Shown: positions 11,925-25,159, counted from the first letter of the stretch. The stretch is 64,000 nt of DNA from Liolophura sinensis (GCF_032854445.1 NC_088302.1:55220237-55284236), one strand, 5' to 3'. The notes: generated by a model from the letters alone, not told the origin. Translations and numbers: made by a program.

Positions 11925-12172
11925 TCTTTAGCCTACCAACGACTGGTTGACCCGTATCAGTATAATGGCTCGGGCGGGGCGGCTTACTTGCCTTCGGTAA
12001 GTCGTCTCAGTTAAGCAGCACTAGATAAGAGAGCGGTGGAAATCCGTCCTGCTACAAGGAGGCACATTACACGCACATGCACCCTAAGGATCCCTTCGTC
12101 GTCATATGACTGAAAAATTGTTGAGTACGACGTTAAACCCCAAGCACTCACTCACTCACTCTTTAGCCTACC
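11925..12172 (+). mobile_element. Second SINE family with target-site duplication
   Basis: A 222-base element (11938-12159) contains 'gggcggggcggcttacttgc', 'gtcgtcatatgactg' and 'gttgagtacgacgttaaacc', and ends in (ACTC)n. It is flanked by a perfect 13-base direct repeat, TCTTTAGCCTACC, at 11925-11937 and 12160-12172. The duplication is the direct footprint of a target-primed insertion. It lies upstream of the first coding exon of SPG21. Confidence 0.88.
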
Positions 12173-12717
12173 GCTATGTCTGAACTGATGGGAGTACATA
12201 TGGCAAGAAAAATGTGCAGCATTATTCATTCTAGTGAGTGCATTGCATGTGGTCCTCAAAATTAGTGTAACAGAGATCTGCCAGGAGATAGGGAAAATAT
12301 ATTCATACCTGTCAGACTTTCACAGTGTTTCCTACATTACCAAAAACTGTCAAATTAAAGTGGATGTTTCAAAGTTGTTGTAAGCTGATGTGCTCTTTCT
12401 TGCATTCCATCAGAAACTGGCTAATGTATTAGGCTTGCACAGTATAATGCAATCTAAACTGAAATAGGAATAAGTCTTTGGCATACACTACCAAGAAAAC
12501 AAACTTTGTTAACTTAGTCTTATTTACTTTATCATCTTGACAGCCTAATGATGTCAGGAAAGCACATGTTTGAATTTATGACTGTTACACGTAAGAAGAA
12601 AAGAAAATGTTATTTTAAATTGTTAGTAGTTTACTTTTTACTACCAAATGTTCTGGGTTTTTGCTTTATATTGTGAAATATAAAAATTTTGTTTGTTTTT
12701 TCTTTTCCAAAATAGAA

Positions 12718-15700
12718 ATGAGTGAACTACAGAAGTCACAAGATTACCAGAGTTTTAGGAGCACCATTTCCCAGAAGAAGGTTGGTTATTTGGCCAAGAC
12801 AAGGATGTATTATGATTTTAGTTCAGGTGATGAAGGTTAATAGAGTGTCAGGTAAACTATAAGTGATTCGACACCAAGCTATTTTGATGTAAATGGGGTA
12901 ATAACAAGATAATGACAATCAGTTTTTTCAAACATCCCTAGTGAAGACATATTCACAGCCTAAATCTTAATTTTTAATCTTTGTTGAGTGATGGAATTTG
13001 TCTGATTTGTCTGTCTTTGTTGATAAATTGATTCCCCTGTTAAATCAACCATATTTGCAACTGTGGCTTAACTGTTACCAACTCCTGCTCTGTGTGATTG
13101 TCTTAACTAAATTTTACAAATGTCTTTAAACATTTACGGTCATTGATTCTTCTTGCATCCTTCCATCCATGTGTTAGCATTCCCCTATTCCCTCTAATTT
13201 TTTGGACAGATATTAGTAGTGCTGATAACGAAGAAATACATTTCTCCCCAGTTTTTTTTTTTGTTTGTTTTTTTTTTCTCTTTGAAAGTAAAGATATTGA
13301 TATGTTGTTCATTAGATGGACTAGCCATGTGAAAACAAGAAACGAAGACAAGAAGAAGATCATTACTACTTCAGTTACATGTGTATTGGCTAAAAAGAGC
13401 AGATCAGGTCTCCCAAAAATTAGAGGAATTAGTCTACTAAAGATTGATGGAGTGACTCAACCCAGACACAGTTATGTCCTAGCTGGCATCCTGACATTCA
13501 GCAATTTGATATGGAGCATGATTGGTTCAATAATAAAGTCAACTGAATTGGTCCGTTTACCTGCAGTCTGCCATCAAGAGAGCCCACAATGTGGTTTCTG
13601 AGAATCCGTTTGTCAGGGAGAATGCAGCTAGAAAAATCACTGCCAGAACTTGGTCAAAAGCTCTTTTGGTTCTACCAAGGTTTCTAGCAGTGTTTGTCTT
13701 TGTTTGCTTTTCAAAGAGAAATTAATTCCTAATGAATCATTTGAAAGTGTGAGAGATTTTGCAAGGATCGAGATTTCATTTTTTAAATGGTCACTCTGCA
13801 CGATTAGGTGGTTTGTGAAGAACAGTTTTCAACCATGACTGAACTGAACCTCAGTAACTAGATAGCAGCTTATGGCTCATACGTGTAACTGTGCTCATGG
13901 AATTATCAGAGTTTTTTGTCAGGAATGACATAACGATGGTCATGGATGACATGTAGTAGGCATAATCCATCAATGTGAAACCTTGTATTCAGGTTGGGGA
14001 TAACCAAATTGTAGTCAGTTTACATACTGATTGGTTATTTGCAGATTGTAGTTGACGATGATGGGAAAAAGGTATGGACTCTGTACGATGCTGGACCCAG
14101 ACATATCCGCTGTCCACTGATCTGCTTCCCTCCAGCCAGCGGAACAGCTGACGTGTTCTATCGTCAGATAATGGCTCTTTCCACTGTCGGGTTTAGGGTT
14201 ATTTCTGTAAGTGTGTTCTGAAGATTAGGGCGAGGGGATAATTCCATTAACATGACAGTTACAGAATGATGTCTCATGTGCCTGTCAGATATGAGTGTAA
14301 TCAGGCCTCTCTAAATTCTTTACATTTTTGACTTTACATATGAACATACACATTTAGACTGTAACAGTTAAATAGTTGATATGGCTTAGTGAATACCATG
14401 AATATTTTTCACCCAAGTTAAGTGACCTTTGAATATTTATAACGTTCAAACATGACTGTGCAACATTTTTATTATATGTATTTTCTTAATACGATGAAAT
14501 AATGTATTGGACACCATGGTCAGAGATCAGTTTTCATGCAATAACACAGTGTGAAGTATCACTTGTATCTAGAGAGAAAACACAGATACATGGCATTTTA
14601 TATCTATGGAAATAATAATGTATTTTAAGCTCAAACTTTTTTCATTTGGAAGGTGGATTCATTTAATGTGAGATAATGGCTTCCAAAGTGTGTCTCTCAG
14701 ATTCTGAGATAATGGCTTCCAGTGTGTGTCTCTCAGATTCTGAGATAATGGCTTCCAGTGTGTGTCTCTCAGATTCTGAGATAATGGCTTCCAATGTGTG
14801 TCTCTCAGATTCTGAGATAATGGCTTCCAATGTGTGTCTCTCAGATTCTGAGATAATGGCTTCCAGTGTGTGTCTCTCAGATTCTGTCATAATGAGCTCT
14901 GTTCATGTAAATGATTTAACAGTTCATTATCACCTCATTGATATTGGAAGACAAAGTTTTGACCTTGAACGATACCATACGGAAGACTTGTGGCCTTGAC
15001 ATTAGGGAAGAAGCCATGGAGATATTTGTATTAGTTTATTATTAAAGACGGATTTATATCCATGAGATTTTGTCTATTATGGAAATTATCATCATAAACT
15101 GCTATGTACTATATGATTTGATGTGGTGTCCTGTCTGGTGTTTTCTGCTTGATGAAGCAGCACTGTCAGACACCAATAGAAGGAAGCTGTTATCAATGAT
15201 CTTATCAATAATTGATCAACCGTGCTAACATCATATTAAGGGTGACAAGCATTTGTTTTGGATAAAGTAATTATTCTATGTGTGTAAATTCAGTATAATG
15301 TGTGCAGTATAAAATTTCAGGCTTTTCTTTTGTGTTTCAGGTTGAATATCCAGTGTATTGGACGCTAAAGGAATTCTGTGAGGGCTTCAGGCGCTTCCTT
15401 GATCATTTGCAACTCGATCGGGTAACAAGGCCTTTTATTAACACATATTACTTCAACTGAAGCAAACTTTGTTATTACAGATGTTAAACATATTGTAGTG
15501 AAATTTAGTGCAAGATGTATTGGCACATCTATGAATAGATTGACTTTTTGCTCCCAAGCCTGATCCATTGTTTTGTTTTAGGTTCACATATTTGGTGCTT
15601 CCTTAGGGGGTTTTTTAGCCCAGAAGTTTGCAGAGTACACTAGCCGTTCACCAAGAATAGCCTCCCTGATCCTCTGTAATGCATTTTCTGACACAACAAT

Positions 15701-17320
15701 ATTTCAGCAGACAACTTCTGCAGCCACGTAAGTTCTGAATATTTCTGCGACATATTTTGTTACAAGCTGTACAAGAGAGGAATGGTCAAGGAGCCCTGCT
15801 ATGCAGTACACTGCATCAGCACAGGAAGATGTTAACAAAAGATTTACAAGACTCCTGTGACATATCAATAGATCAGCAGAAGTCCCCCATTTTCTATTTG
15901 TGTGTGAACACTTTTTGGGGATGCTGCAATACTTCTATGTCTTCACCTTTCTGATGGATTTAATTGCTCAAAAACACTGTGATTAATAGTATTTAACTCA
16001 TGTGAGGAACGCCAGCTCAAATTAAACCACCAGCCTTTGGCAAGTAGCTGACAAACATTCACTCATGTGACACATACATTTTCACTTGTAGAACTGGCTC
16101 AGATTGTATGCCATATTGGTGAAAGGCAAGTGATCTGGAAAGCACTTTATGTAACCACCTCAATGAGCCTACAAGCACTTGTGGCCACTTATTGACTCCA
16201 ATGCCTATTATTGTCTATCCTTTACCTGTGGCTGGTAAGACTTTCTCGGGTATGAGAACATCTTCTTTAGCCAAGGTATTGAGTAAAGCGTCATATCTAT
16301 ATCATTTGGCTACCAAAGATGGCACGAGGACTAAAATAGGATTTTGGGAAAAGTGCATTTTGATAGAATTTTTATGCATGCTAATGAGTCACAAAACACA
16401 TTATTTCTCCTTGCATTGGTCTGTAGGTTTTGGATGATGCCAGCTCTGATTCTGAAGAAAATGGTAATGGGAAATTTTGAGCGTGGTTTTGTAGATGCAG
16501 ATATAGCAGATTCCGTGGATTTCTTAGTAGACAAGGTAAGACGCATTTTGTGATGTTTGAATCGGATGAAAATGCTATGAAGGTAGTATAAAATATGCCT
16601 AGCATGTGTACCATAACAGGGGAAAAAGTATTAGCAAGCAAATGGTTCACCAACATCCTCTTCAACCAAAACAGAAATACGTGCGGTTTTTGAGATTTGT
16701 TCATGGTCCTCTATAATTGTCAGTGGAGTTCTGGACATTTCTTTGTCCAATTCTTGACACTTCTTAATGCAGGGGTGAAATTTGGCCATTTTTGTTTTAT
16801 TTTATATTTTGATTCTCCATTTTATTATCTTTCCTCTCACTGATAGACGTTTTCCCATGCAAGCAATGTCATCCTAATGTAGATATTAGCAAAAACAACA
16901 GCCTTAATCACCCCGCAGGAATCAGTTTATTAACATGTTCAAGCAGGGTGTGCTCAGAACTGTCAAGATAAGACATCCTACACTTAACAGGCTAGTCCAA
17001 CTTGAGAATTGCCACTAGAACGTCACGTACCTGTATGAAGAATAAATGGAGTGATCCATAGAATCTACATAATGTGTGATTGTTCTTGTGTCTGGTATTT
17101 GCATTGTAAGTGTGTTTAGTATTTAGTCTACATTTTGCCACTATTACCATACCTGTATATATCTGTAACATACACCTGTTACCCATGGCTTTAAAGCCAT
17201 TATAGAATATTGTTCAGATAATATCTGGCTGGATTACGTTATCGTGCTGCCTTATTCGCTGTATCTATATCTTACGGTGATTTAACATCTAGTCTGTATT
17301 TTGGGGCTGTGTCTCCATAC

Positions 17321-17396
<76 letters not shown>

Positions 17397-19198
17397 GTAA
17401 TGTTCACTATGAAATTTAGTTCTCGTAATGGTGGTAAAATAAAGTGCTGAAATATTGAGTCAAAACGAGTCTTTCAGTTTTCGTTGTTACACTACACATG
17501 GATAACGTTGAATCTGCAATACTTACTGTCATCACTGCCATTGAATCATGCCATACTATAAGGGCTGGATGAACTTTGTCCTGCAGTTAGACGGCTTAAC
17601 CCAGCAGGAGCTCGCATCACGGCTTACACTTAACTGTATGAATGCCTATGTGGAGCCCCAGAAACTCAAGGAGTTGGACATTACATTAATGGATGTGAGT
17701 TGTGTGGTTTTATGTTCTCCTTTTACAAAAACAAAGCATAACAGCTGAGATAATGAATCACCTACAGGTGGCAACGTAGATAAACATGATGCTTTCTGAG
17801 AGCTTTTATGTTTTCCAATGAAAGAATTTAATTGTTAGTTTTAATCTTGATTAGTTTGGGCAGTGGAATAAATCAGCATTTATTATCAGTTGTATCAAAT
17901 ATTGCCTTGTGAGATTCTGTTCCAGACAAGTGAAAAAAATAAAACAATCGCAAAGAAACCCTTGTACAATAGATGAATGTCATGGACCACTATAATGGCA
18001 GGTATAACATTAAAATATTCAGATGACCTACCCCTTAAAATAGTAAACTCTGTTCTGTGTTGTTTGGATTGCATTGAGTTTTCCACTCGAACTGCCTGTA
18101 CTAATGTGTGTGATAGCAGCCTGTTCTTTACCTCCCCAGGTGTTTGACGAGTGTGCATTGTCCCACCAGGTGAAGGAGGAGATGTATAAGTGTTACCCTG
18201 ACGCACGGAGAGCTCACCTAAAGTCAGGCGGGAACTTCCCTTACCTGAGTCGTAGTGATGAGGTCAACATTTACATACAGGTGAGAAAAACTGTCCTACT
18301 TCCATTCAGGTGAGAACTTCCCTACCTGAGTAGTAGTGATCCCGAAAATGTCCCAAAAACCTCAGAAGTAAAGCAAATAAATAGGTCTCTGTTATGTGTG
18401 TGTTTTTGATTGACATGTCATTTATGTTTGCTACAAATGGCAACACAAGTGCATTAAAACGTTAACTTGTAAACAGTGCTTTTTAACATCACACCATGAA
18501 GAATATGACTTAGTCTGGAGCTCTTGTGTGATAGAAGAGAAAACTACAACTCATATATTTTGAGATGCATGTACATGTATATTAGGACATACAAGTTACC
18601 AAGTCCCCTCTCTCCTCCTGGCTCTTTCAACCAATAGTTGTCTGCAGCCATTTGCTCACCTATGAGGTTACAGGTTTGACTACAGCTTTTGCTTATTTGG
18701 CTGCAGCTTTGTGTCAGGAAATTTGTTATGCCCCAACTGTAGGGCAATGGTTTACTCCAAACAGTCAGGGTTCCTCTACCCATACAAATGTAAGCTGTCA
18801 TGCAAGTACAAATTTCTTGAGTATGGCTTAGGAACTGCCAGTGAAGTGTTTAAAGATGTGGAATTTTATGTGTATTATTTCTGGATAATAAAACCCTCCA
18901 ACTCTGGCTATTTTCATTCTCTTTCCAAAAGAAGGCAATTTGTTATTTAAGCACATCAATTTGTGAAAACTTTTAAATGATTTCAATGTAATTTTCAGAG
19001 TCGTGTTATACATACACAAGTACCTGTTGTGGTCATTTAACGCAATTTGTCTTGTTGAGTTTCTCATCTACGATTTATGACAATGTATGTGTGTTTGTAT
19101 AGATCCATCTCCAGAAGTATGAAGGTGGGAAGTATAGTGCCAAGGATGCACCTAAAGTGGATGAGTGTAGAGAAGCACATTCCTCACAGGAGTTATAA
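12718..19198 (+). CDS. SPG21: Maspardin, alpha/beta-hydrolase-fold protein
   Basis: Eight coding exons: 12718-12780, 14045-14206, 15341-15421, 15582-15727, 16427-16535, 17587-17694, 18140-18280 and 19103-19198. All borders are GT-AG and phases join without a break to give 301 residues (human maspardin 308). The N-terminus [21 protein letters not shown] leads into [18 protein letters not shown] and PASGTADVF. The nucleophile elbow FGASLGG puts Ser at residue 109. Strongly conserved later blocks are [29 protein letters not shown] and [16 protein letters not shown]. Maspardin is an endosome/trans-Golgi-associated protein that binds CD4 and is mutated in Mast syndrome; an enzymatic substrate is not established. 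The first coding exon begins 2 bases after an acceptor ('ttccaaaatag'), so at least one 5' UTR exon lies upstream. Introns carry a 36-bp array and a (TA)n tract. Confidence 0.95.
12781..14044. other. SPG21 intron 1
   Basis: A reading frame on the plus strand at 13143-13601 and a short one from 13650 overlap T-rich sequence. They have no recognisable domain. A stretch near 13570-13700 following 'tttacctgcag' could be a relic of something coding, but I cannot name it. Confidence 0.4.
14669..14890. repeat. 36-bp minisatellite, six copies, SPG21 intron 2
   Basis: The unit 'agataatggcttccagtgtg' followed by 'tgtctctcagattctg' repeats every 36 bases. Its first part resembles a stretch of exon 2 of the same gene at about 14166-14190 ('agataatggctctttccact'), about 480 bases upstream. 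It is open in frame on both strands only because of the unit length. Confidence 0.93.
17325..17394. repeat. (TA)n dinucleotide tract
   Basis: About 35 uninterrupted TA units in SPG21 intron 5, followed by the only other notable content of that intron, short A/T-rich sequence. Confidence 0.97.
18303..18346. repeat. Partial duplicate of SPG21 exon 7 end
   Basis: Starting 22 bases into intron 7, 'caggtgagaacttcccta' and 'cctgagtagtagtgat' copy parts of exon 7 ('gggaacttcccttacctgag' and 'cgtagtgatgagg') together with the CAG|GTGAGAA donor context. It is a second, apparently unused, donor-like copy. Confidence 0.7.
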
Positions 19199-19790
19199 GG
19201 GGTCACCAGCCATCGAGGTGAATCCGATGACTACTCACATATTGACATATTAAATAATCACGCTCACTTTACTCATCAAAACAAGCTGGGGTTGGGTGGT
19301 CATTCTTTTTGCCAAATCTTCAACGTTATGAAATCTTTAGCAGGTAAGAGTGGATATATAAATGTGTGAAAAGTTAATCACCAGCTGAGAATGCAAGTTT
19401 AACTTGTCATGGATTTATTTTGGATTCTGGACTCGACCTTTCCTTGCCAACCTAGATGCTCTCTCACTAAAATGATGTTAGAGAGGGTGTCTGCCAAATC
19501 AAGAGTACTCTCCCTTGGATCAGTTTGGTTCCTCAATATTAATCACACATTGAAAGCTGCCTATGCAGGTGCAGTGATAATGTGAACAATGAAGTTTGTA
19601 ATTTACATCCAGTTTTGTAGCACTGTATTGTTACGTTGTTATAACAGAGATAAAGAGTTTAGCAAAGACATAAACTGTCAACGAATCATGACCACAATGC
19701 AATGATGTGGAGAGAGATCATAGTACTGGTGTGGTCATGCAAATGTCCCATCATTTACAATAATGCTCACAAATAATCTGTGCATTGCTT

Positions 19791-19796
19791 AATAAA
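19791..19796 (+). terminator. AATAAA polyadenylation signal of SPG21
   Basis: AATAAA about 600 bases after the SPG21 stop codon, before the 63-bp array begins. The intervening 19199-19790 is taken as 3' UTR. Confidence 0.5.
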
Positions 19797-20059
19797 ATAT
19801 TTTTGAAAGTTTTTGTATGGGCAGTGTCATTAAAGTTCTTTCTGTATAAATGTTTGTTTTCAGTGACAGTCACGCACTTGTAATGCGATATATCCTTAAC
19901 TGATGTAAATCATAAACCACTTTGTATGAAGCTTTGATTTCATCACTTTGCTAATATTAAACTGGAAACATGTCCAAGTATCGCCGTAAATAATTTTTTG
20001 ATTTCCATCTGAGTCACTCATTCATGCAGACGTAATCAAGGAGGAAGTGATGGTTTTGT

Positions 20060-21082
20060 TTAGAACAGTGCTCTGTAGTGTGGCGCCACAGAGATCCACA
20101 GTGGCACAGGTAGTGCACTTTGTACAGCAGTGCTCTGTAGTTTGGTGCTAATGGAGATCCACAGTGGCGCAGGTAGTGGACTTTGCACAGCAGCGCTCTG
20201 TCGTGTGGCGCCTCTGGAGATCCACAGTGGCACAGGTAATACACTTTGTACAGCAGTGTCTTTAGTGTGGCGCCTCTGGAGATCCACAGTGGCACAGGTA
20301 ATGCACTTTGTACAGCAGTGTCTTTAGTGTGGCGCCTCTGGAGATCCACAGTGGCACAGGTAATGCACTTTGTACAGCAGCTCTCTGTCGTGTGGTGCCT
20401 CTGGAGATCCACAGTGGCACAGGTAATGCACTTTGTACAGCAGCTCTCTGTCGTGTGGTGCCTCTGGAGATCCACAGTGGCACAGGTAATGCACTTTGTA
20501 CAGCAGTGTCTTTAGTGTGGCGCCTCTGGAGATCCACAGTGTCACAGGTAATGCACTTTGTACAGCAGCGCTCTGTAGTGTGGCGCTTCTGGAGATCCTC
20601 AGTGGCACAGGTAATACACTTTGTACAGCAGCACTCTGTAGTGTGGCGCATCTGGAGATCCACAGTGGCACATGTAATACACTTTGTACAGCAGTGCTCT
20701 CTAGTGTGGCGCCTCTGGAGATCCACAGTGGCACAGGTAATACACTTTGTACCGCAGTGCTCTGCAGTGTGGTGCTTCTGGAGATCCACAGTGGCACAGG
20801 TAGTGCACTTTGTACAGCAGCGCTCTGTAGTGTGGCGCCTCTGGAGATCCACAGTGGCACAGGTAATACACTTTGTACAGCAGTGCTCTGTAGTGTGGTA
20901 ATACACTTTGTACAGCAGTGCTCTCTAGTGTGGCGCCTCTGGAGATCCACAGTGGCACAGGTAATGCACTTTGTACAGCAGCGCTCTGTCGTGTGGCGCC
21001 TCTGGAGATCCACAGTGGCACAGTTAATACACTTTGTACAGCAGCGCTCTGTAGTGTGGCGCTTCTAGAGATCCACAGTGGC
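20060..21082. repeat. 63-bp minisatellite, about 16 copies
   Basis: The unit contains 'cagtgctctgtagtgtggcg', 'cctctggagatccacagtgg' and 'cacaggtaatacactttgta'. The period is 63 bases, so several long frames stay open on both strands (up to about 229 codons). Each unit holds an acceptor-like 'ctttgtacag' and a donor-like 'cacag|gtaata'. No coding support. Confidence 0.95.
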
Positions 21083-22520
21083 TCAACTCTCTGTTATGTT
21101 ATGTACGCATAACTAACACCTAACAACTGGGTGTGGCAAGTACTACAGGTTACCACATTGACATTCTACCAGATACATATATGCAGCACTACATGTAGTT
21201 TGTGGTGATAACTAGCTGGTTATTATGGGGTACCACTAATATTTTCTAACATTTTGAGTGAGAGAGTGCTTGGGGCTTAATGTCACACTTAAGGTAGCAC
21301 TTTGTGTTGTATAATAACCATTCCCAAGTTTTCTTCCACTTGCATACCAGTGAATCACTTCCACATTACTGAGACCAGTACCTATGCCTTACCTCAAGCA
21401 GTTATTCATAGACAATAGGGGTCCAAAATTGACTTCTTACGCAGCTTGACTTCTATGCAGATGAATCTAAGCTTTCTAAACATCTTTATTATGATTTACG
21501 CTACTGAAACAGATGAATCCTCACCAGGTACAAATACTGGTATGCTTTGTGTCTGACGCCATTTTGTCACATCTGAATAGAGAGCAGGCTAACCCCTATG
21601 TGGTAAACAGAGTTGTCTCCCACCTCTCCAGGTCTATCTATTTTTGTATATGTTCATAGTCGTTTGTTAAAGCTTACTGAAACGATGTATGAGAAGAGAT
21701 ACACAATGGCAGTTTTGTTGTGTAGTATTACACTAATTTCAACATAGGAAACCTTGAAATTCATCTGAGCTCTTTATGAATTTTTAGATTCCATAAACAA
21801 AGCTACGAGCGTATCATTGTTTATCTGTGACCAGTCGAGTTTGTCGACGTCATATTATGCATAATCATGATTAGATATTTTTGATGAAACACTATACAGG
21901 GACTACGACAGCTTTGTTGTCAGTTGGAGGAATGGGTGATGACCAGATCTCATTATGCTGAATAATGTGCTAACATTGACTGTAGTGTCAGTACATCAGT
22001 CCTTCAGATACCAAGACCAGGTGGTACCCAGAACATAGGATATCATATATACGTTGTTATGTTTGTAAAATTTGCGTCCTTCATCTGCCCTAATGAACGT
22101 TAGTGGAGGATGTGCGACATGTTCACCTGCACTTTAGCCTACATGTAAATCAGGCAGTGGTAATTTTGATGGGCAAATGTTTTTGTGGGCACATTTTTCA
22201 TAGCTTATTTATGTAACATAGCACCTGGGGATTTGGTTTTTTGTGTTATGTAAGTTGTTATTTTCCATATTCCCTTGGAAGACATTATCCAATGTTCTGC
22301 AAAACTTACTGTGTCTATTATGTGAGAAGCTCATGCAGTCGTATGGAATAGAGACCTGTGTTGTTACACATTGGCATGTTGTATGTTACTTTTCCACCAA
22401 TAGAACAGCAAAAGTTCAAATTATCTAGGATGATGTACATAGTTTCAGAAGTCTTTGTCACAGAAATTCCGAGTTCCCTGCATCATGAGTAATACTGATT
22501 TATCAGTTAGTGACTTTATA
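21083..22520. other. Intergenic, no gene seen
   Basis: Low-complexity A/T-rich DNA between two minisatellites. The short frame at 22243-22428 has no recognisable feature. Confidence 0.55.
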
Positions 22521-22526
22521 TCTGTC

Positions 22527-23490
22527 TGTTGTTCTGCAGGGTGTGGCAGTACATGGGTCTGTTGGTTCTGCAGGGTGTGGCAGTACATGGGTCTGTTGTT
22601 CTGCAGGGTGTGGCAGTACATGGGTCTGTTGTTCTGCAGGGTGTGGCAGTACATGGGTCTGTTGTTGTGCAGGGTGTGGCAGTACATGGGTCTGTTGTTG
22701 TGCAGGGTGTGGCAGTACATGGGTCTGTTGTTGTGCAGGGTGTGGCAGTACATGGGTCTGTTTGTTCTGCAGGGGATTGGCAGTACATGGGTCTGTTTTT
22801 CTGCAGGGTTTGACAGTACATGGGTCTGTTGTTCTGCAGGGTGTGACAGTACATGGGTCTGTTGTTGTGCAGGGTGTGGCAGTACATGGGTCTGTTTTTC
22901 TGCTGGGTGTGACAGTACATGGGTCTGTTGTTCTGCTGGGTGGGGCAGTACATGGGTCTGTTGTTCTGCATGATGTGGCAGTATATGGGTCTGTTGTTCT
23001 GCAGGGTGTGGCAGTACATGGGTCTGTTGTTCTGCTGGGTGGGGCAGTACATGGGACTGTTGTTCTGCATGGTGTGGCAGTATATGGGTCTGTTGTTCTG
23101 CAGGGTGTGGCAGTACATGGGTCTGTTGTTCTGCATGATGTGGCAGTACATGCATCTGTTGTTCTGCAGGGTGTGGCAGTACATGGGTCTGTTGTTCTGC
23201 AGGGTGTGACAGTACATGGGTCTGTTGTTCTGCAGGGTGTGGCAGTACATGGGTCTGTTGTTCTGCTGGGTGGGGCAGTACATGGGTCTGTTGTTCTGCA
23301 TGATGTGGCAGTACATGGGTCTGTTGTTCTGCAGGGTGTGGCAGTACATGGGTCTGTTGTTCTGCAGGGTGTGGCAGTACAAGGGTCTGTTGTTCTGCTG
23401 GGTGTTGCAGTACATGGGTCTGTTGTTCTGCAGGGTGTAGTAGTACATGGGTCTGTTGTTCTGCAGGCAGTGGCAGTACATGTAATAATA
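22527..23490. repeat. 33-bp minisatellite, about 28 copies
   Basis: The unit 'ctgcagggtgtggcagtaca' plus 'tgggtctgttgtt' recurs every 33 bases with point changes (ctgcat, ctgctg and similar variants). Frames of 340 to 400 codons on both strands are an artefact of the 33-base period. Confidence 0.96.
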
Positions 23491-25159
23491 CAGGCAGTAT
23501 GCCATGTGCAGCCAAATTGTGCTCACAGCAAAGTTGCTCATTTTGCATGATGCTCACAGTTGTGTTGCTCTTAGAAAGTGTTTTGAGGTTTGAAAGGTAG
23601 GAGGAGGATGTCCCACTGGGAAATAGAAGTTTCAGCACCAGAGTTAACATTTTGCAACATTAATTTGCCACTCAAAGTGTACATTTTGGGGCCAAATCTT
23701 AGGTCATTCACCATGGTGTTTAATTCTTCAAAATATGGGACCATTTTGGCTTCAATACTTCCTCATTGTTTTATTACACCATTGTGAGAGGTACATGTAA
23801 TAAATGGATAGCAGGGGCACAGCAAATTGAAAAATGGTTTCATTTTCACCATGTGCGTTCTATTTAAAAATCATCAGTGGAACTACTGGATTTTAAAATG
23901 CCTTATGCTCTGAAGGATTTGGGGTATCTTGTAGTGATTCAGTTGTTTAATGTTATGAGCAAGGGATGTTTGTATTTTAATTGTTACATTTAACAAAATT
24001 TACCACATTGTTCTTGTAATGTTTTGGCGTCTGATGTAATTCTGTTATTTGTTTTAATAGTTTTTGATGTTTGTATTTCTTTGATAATTATATTTTGTGA
24101 CGCTTGTTTTGTACGTATGTACAATTATGTACACGTTATACTTGTGCACCATAATGGAAGTCATTGCAGTCTAGATTGTACAATTCATTTTGTTGATACA
24201 TGGATGGTGTATATAGTAATTTCTGTTTGTGATTTTCTTTAATTTGATGAAGTTGTCTTCATTATATATGTGACCCAGTAATCCAAGGTTGCGATTAGTA
24301 TTAACCATCAGTACATGGGAGGGTCTGGCAGCAACCTGTGGTTGGTTGTGGGTGTCTTGAGTGAAATATTCTTGAGTTCGACGTAAAACACCAATCAAAT
24401 AAAATTAAACTAAATTATTAACCGTCGAGCCACATTTTGAGCTTGTTACAGATTAATCGTGAACTTAGAAGTAACTGTTAGCAGACACACCTATAAGATT
24501 TCTGACCAACAGATGTGCCAAATGAAGGACACAAACATAAGATTTCCTCTCACCACCACTGGTCAAGTGGACCAGTAATAAAGATAAAATGTACTTATGG
24601 TTTATTCATGCTGCTGATATTCTGAGGTAGCAATTGTATCAGTAAAGTTGTTGATAACTTCCCTTATCTATCAACAGAATACCTTAAAGCTGTAGAAATG
24701 GCATGTGTAAGGTGTCTGTGTATTAAAGAAAAAAGCTGAACAAATTTACTGTTGTAAATCATTTATCAGCAGACAAAATAAGGTGTCACTGAAATTTAGT
24801 CTGAGGACTTTGTGGCATGTTTATATGGTTACAACACTTTGTCCTCAATCTTTTTACTCTTACGTACTTAGTCCTCTTATACGGAGGTGAAACTAGTACG
24901 TCTAGAACTGTGTGGGAGGTCCCACATAAGTGGTGATTTTCTGCATGACTGGGTTCATATGATTGAGATTATATAATATAATGATTGAATTTGTACATTA
25001 TATGTATTTGGAAGTAAAGTTGCTATTCATGCTAAATTCGAATTTTTTTTTATCTTTTGTCTATCATGTTCAGTGTGTTATCATCAAATATTTGTAACCT
25101 TACAACATACAACTAATTCTATCATCTTGTCATTAGATAGGTAATCAGGAACTGGAGTG
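23491..25159. other. Intergenic with one SINE fragment
   Basis: No gene recognised. A diverged SINE 3' half lies at about 24290-24410 and is listed separately. Confidence 0.55.
24290..24412 (+). mobile_element. Diverged SINE 3' fragment
   Basis: 'cagcaacctgtggttggttg', 'agtgaaatattcttgagttc' and 'gacgtaaaacaccaatcaaa' match the 3' half of the main SINE. The core between them is deleted. Confidence 0.75.

Noticed and set aside
13143-13601. 152-codon plus-strand frame
   Set aside because: It falls in SPG21 intron 1, crosses T-rich sequence, and shows no recognisable domain.
20014-21112. Cys/His-rich repeat 'protein' resembling zinc fingers on the minus strand
   Set aside because: The spacing comes from the 63-bp array, and equally long frames exist on the other strand. 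No zinc-finger consensus spacing is met.
22445-23650. Reading frames of 340-400 codons on both strands
   Set aside because: They run through the 33-bp minisatellite. The period is divisible by three, so frames stay open on both strands; no start context, domain or splice structure.
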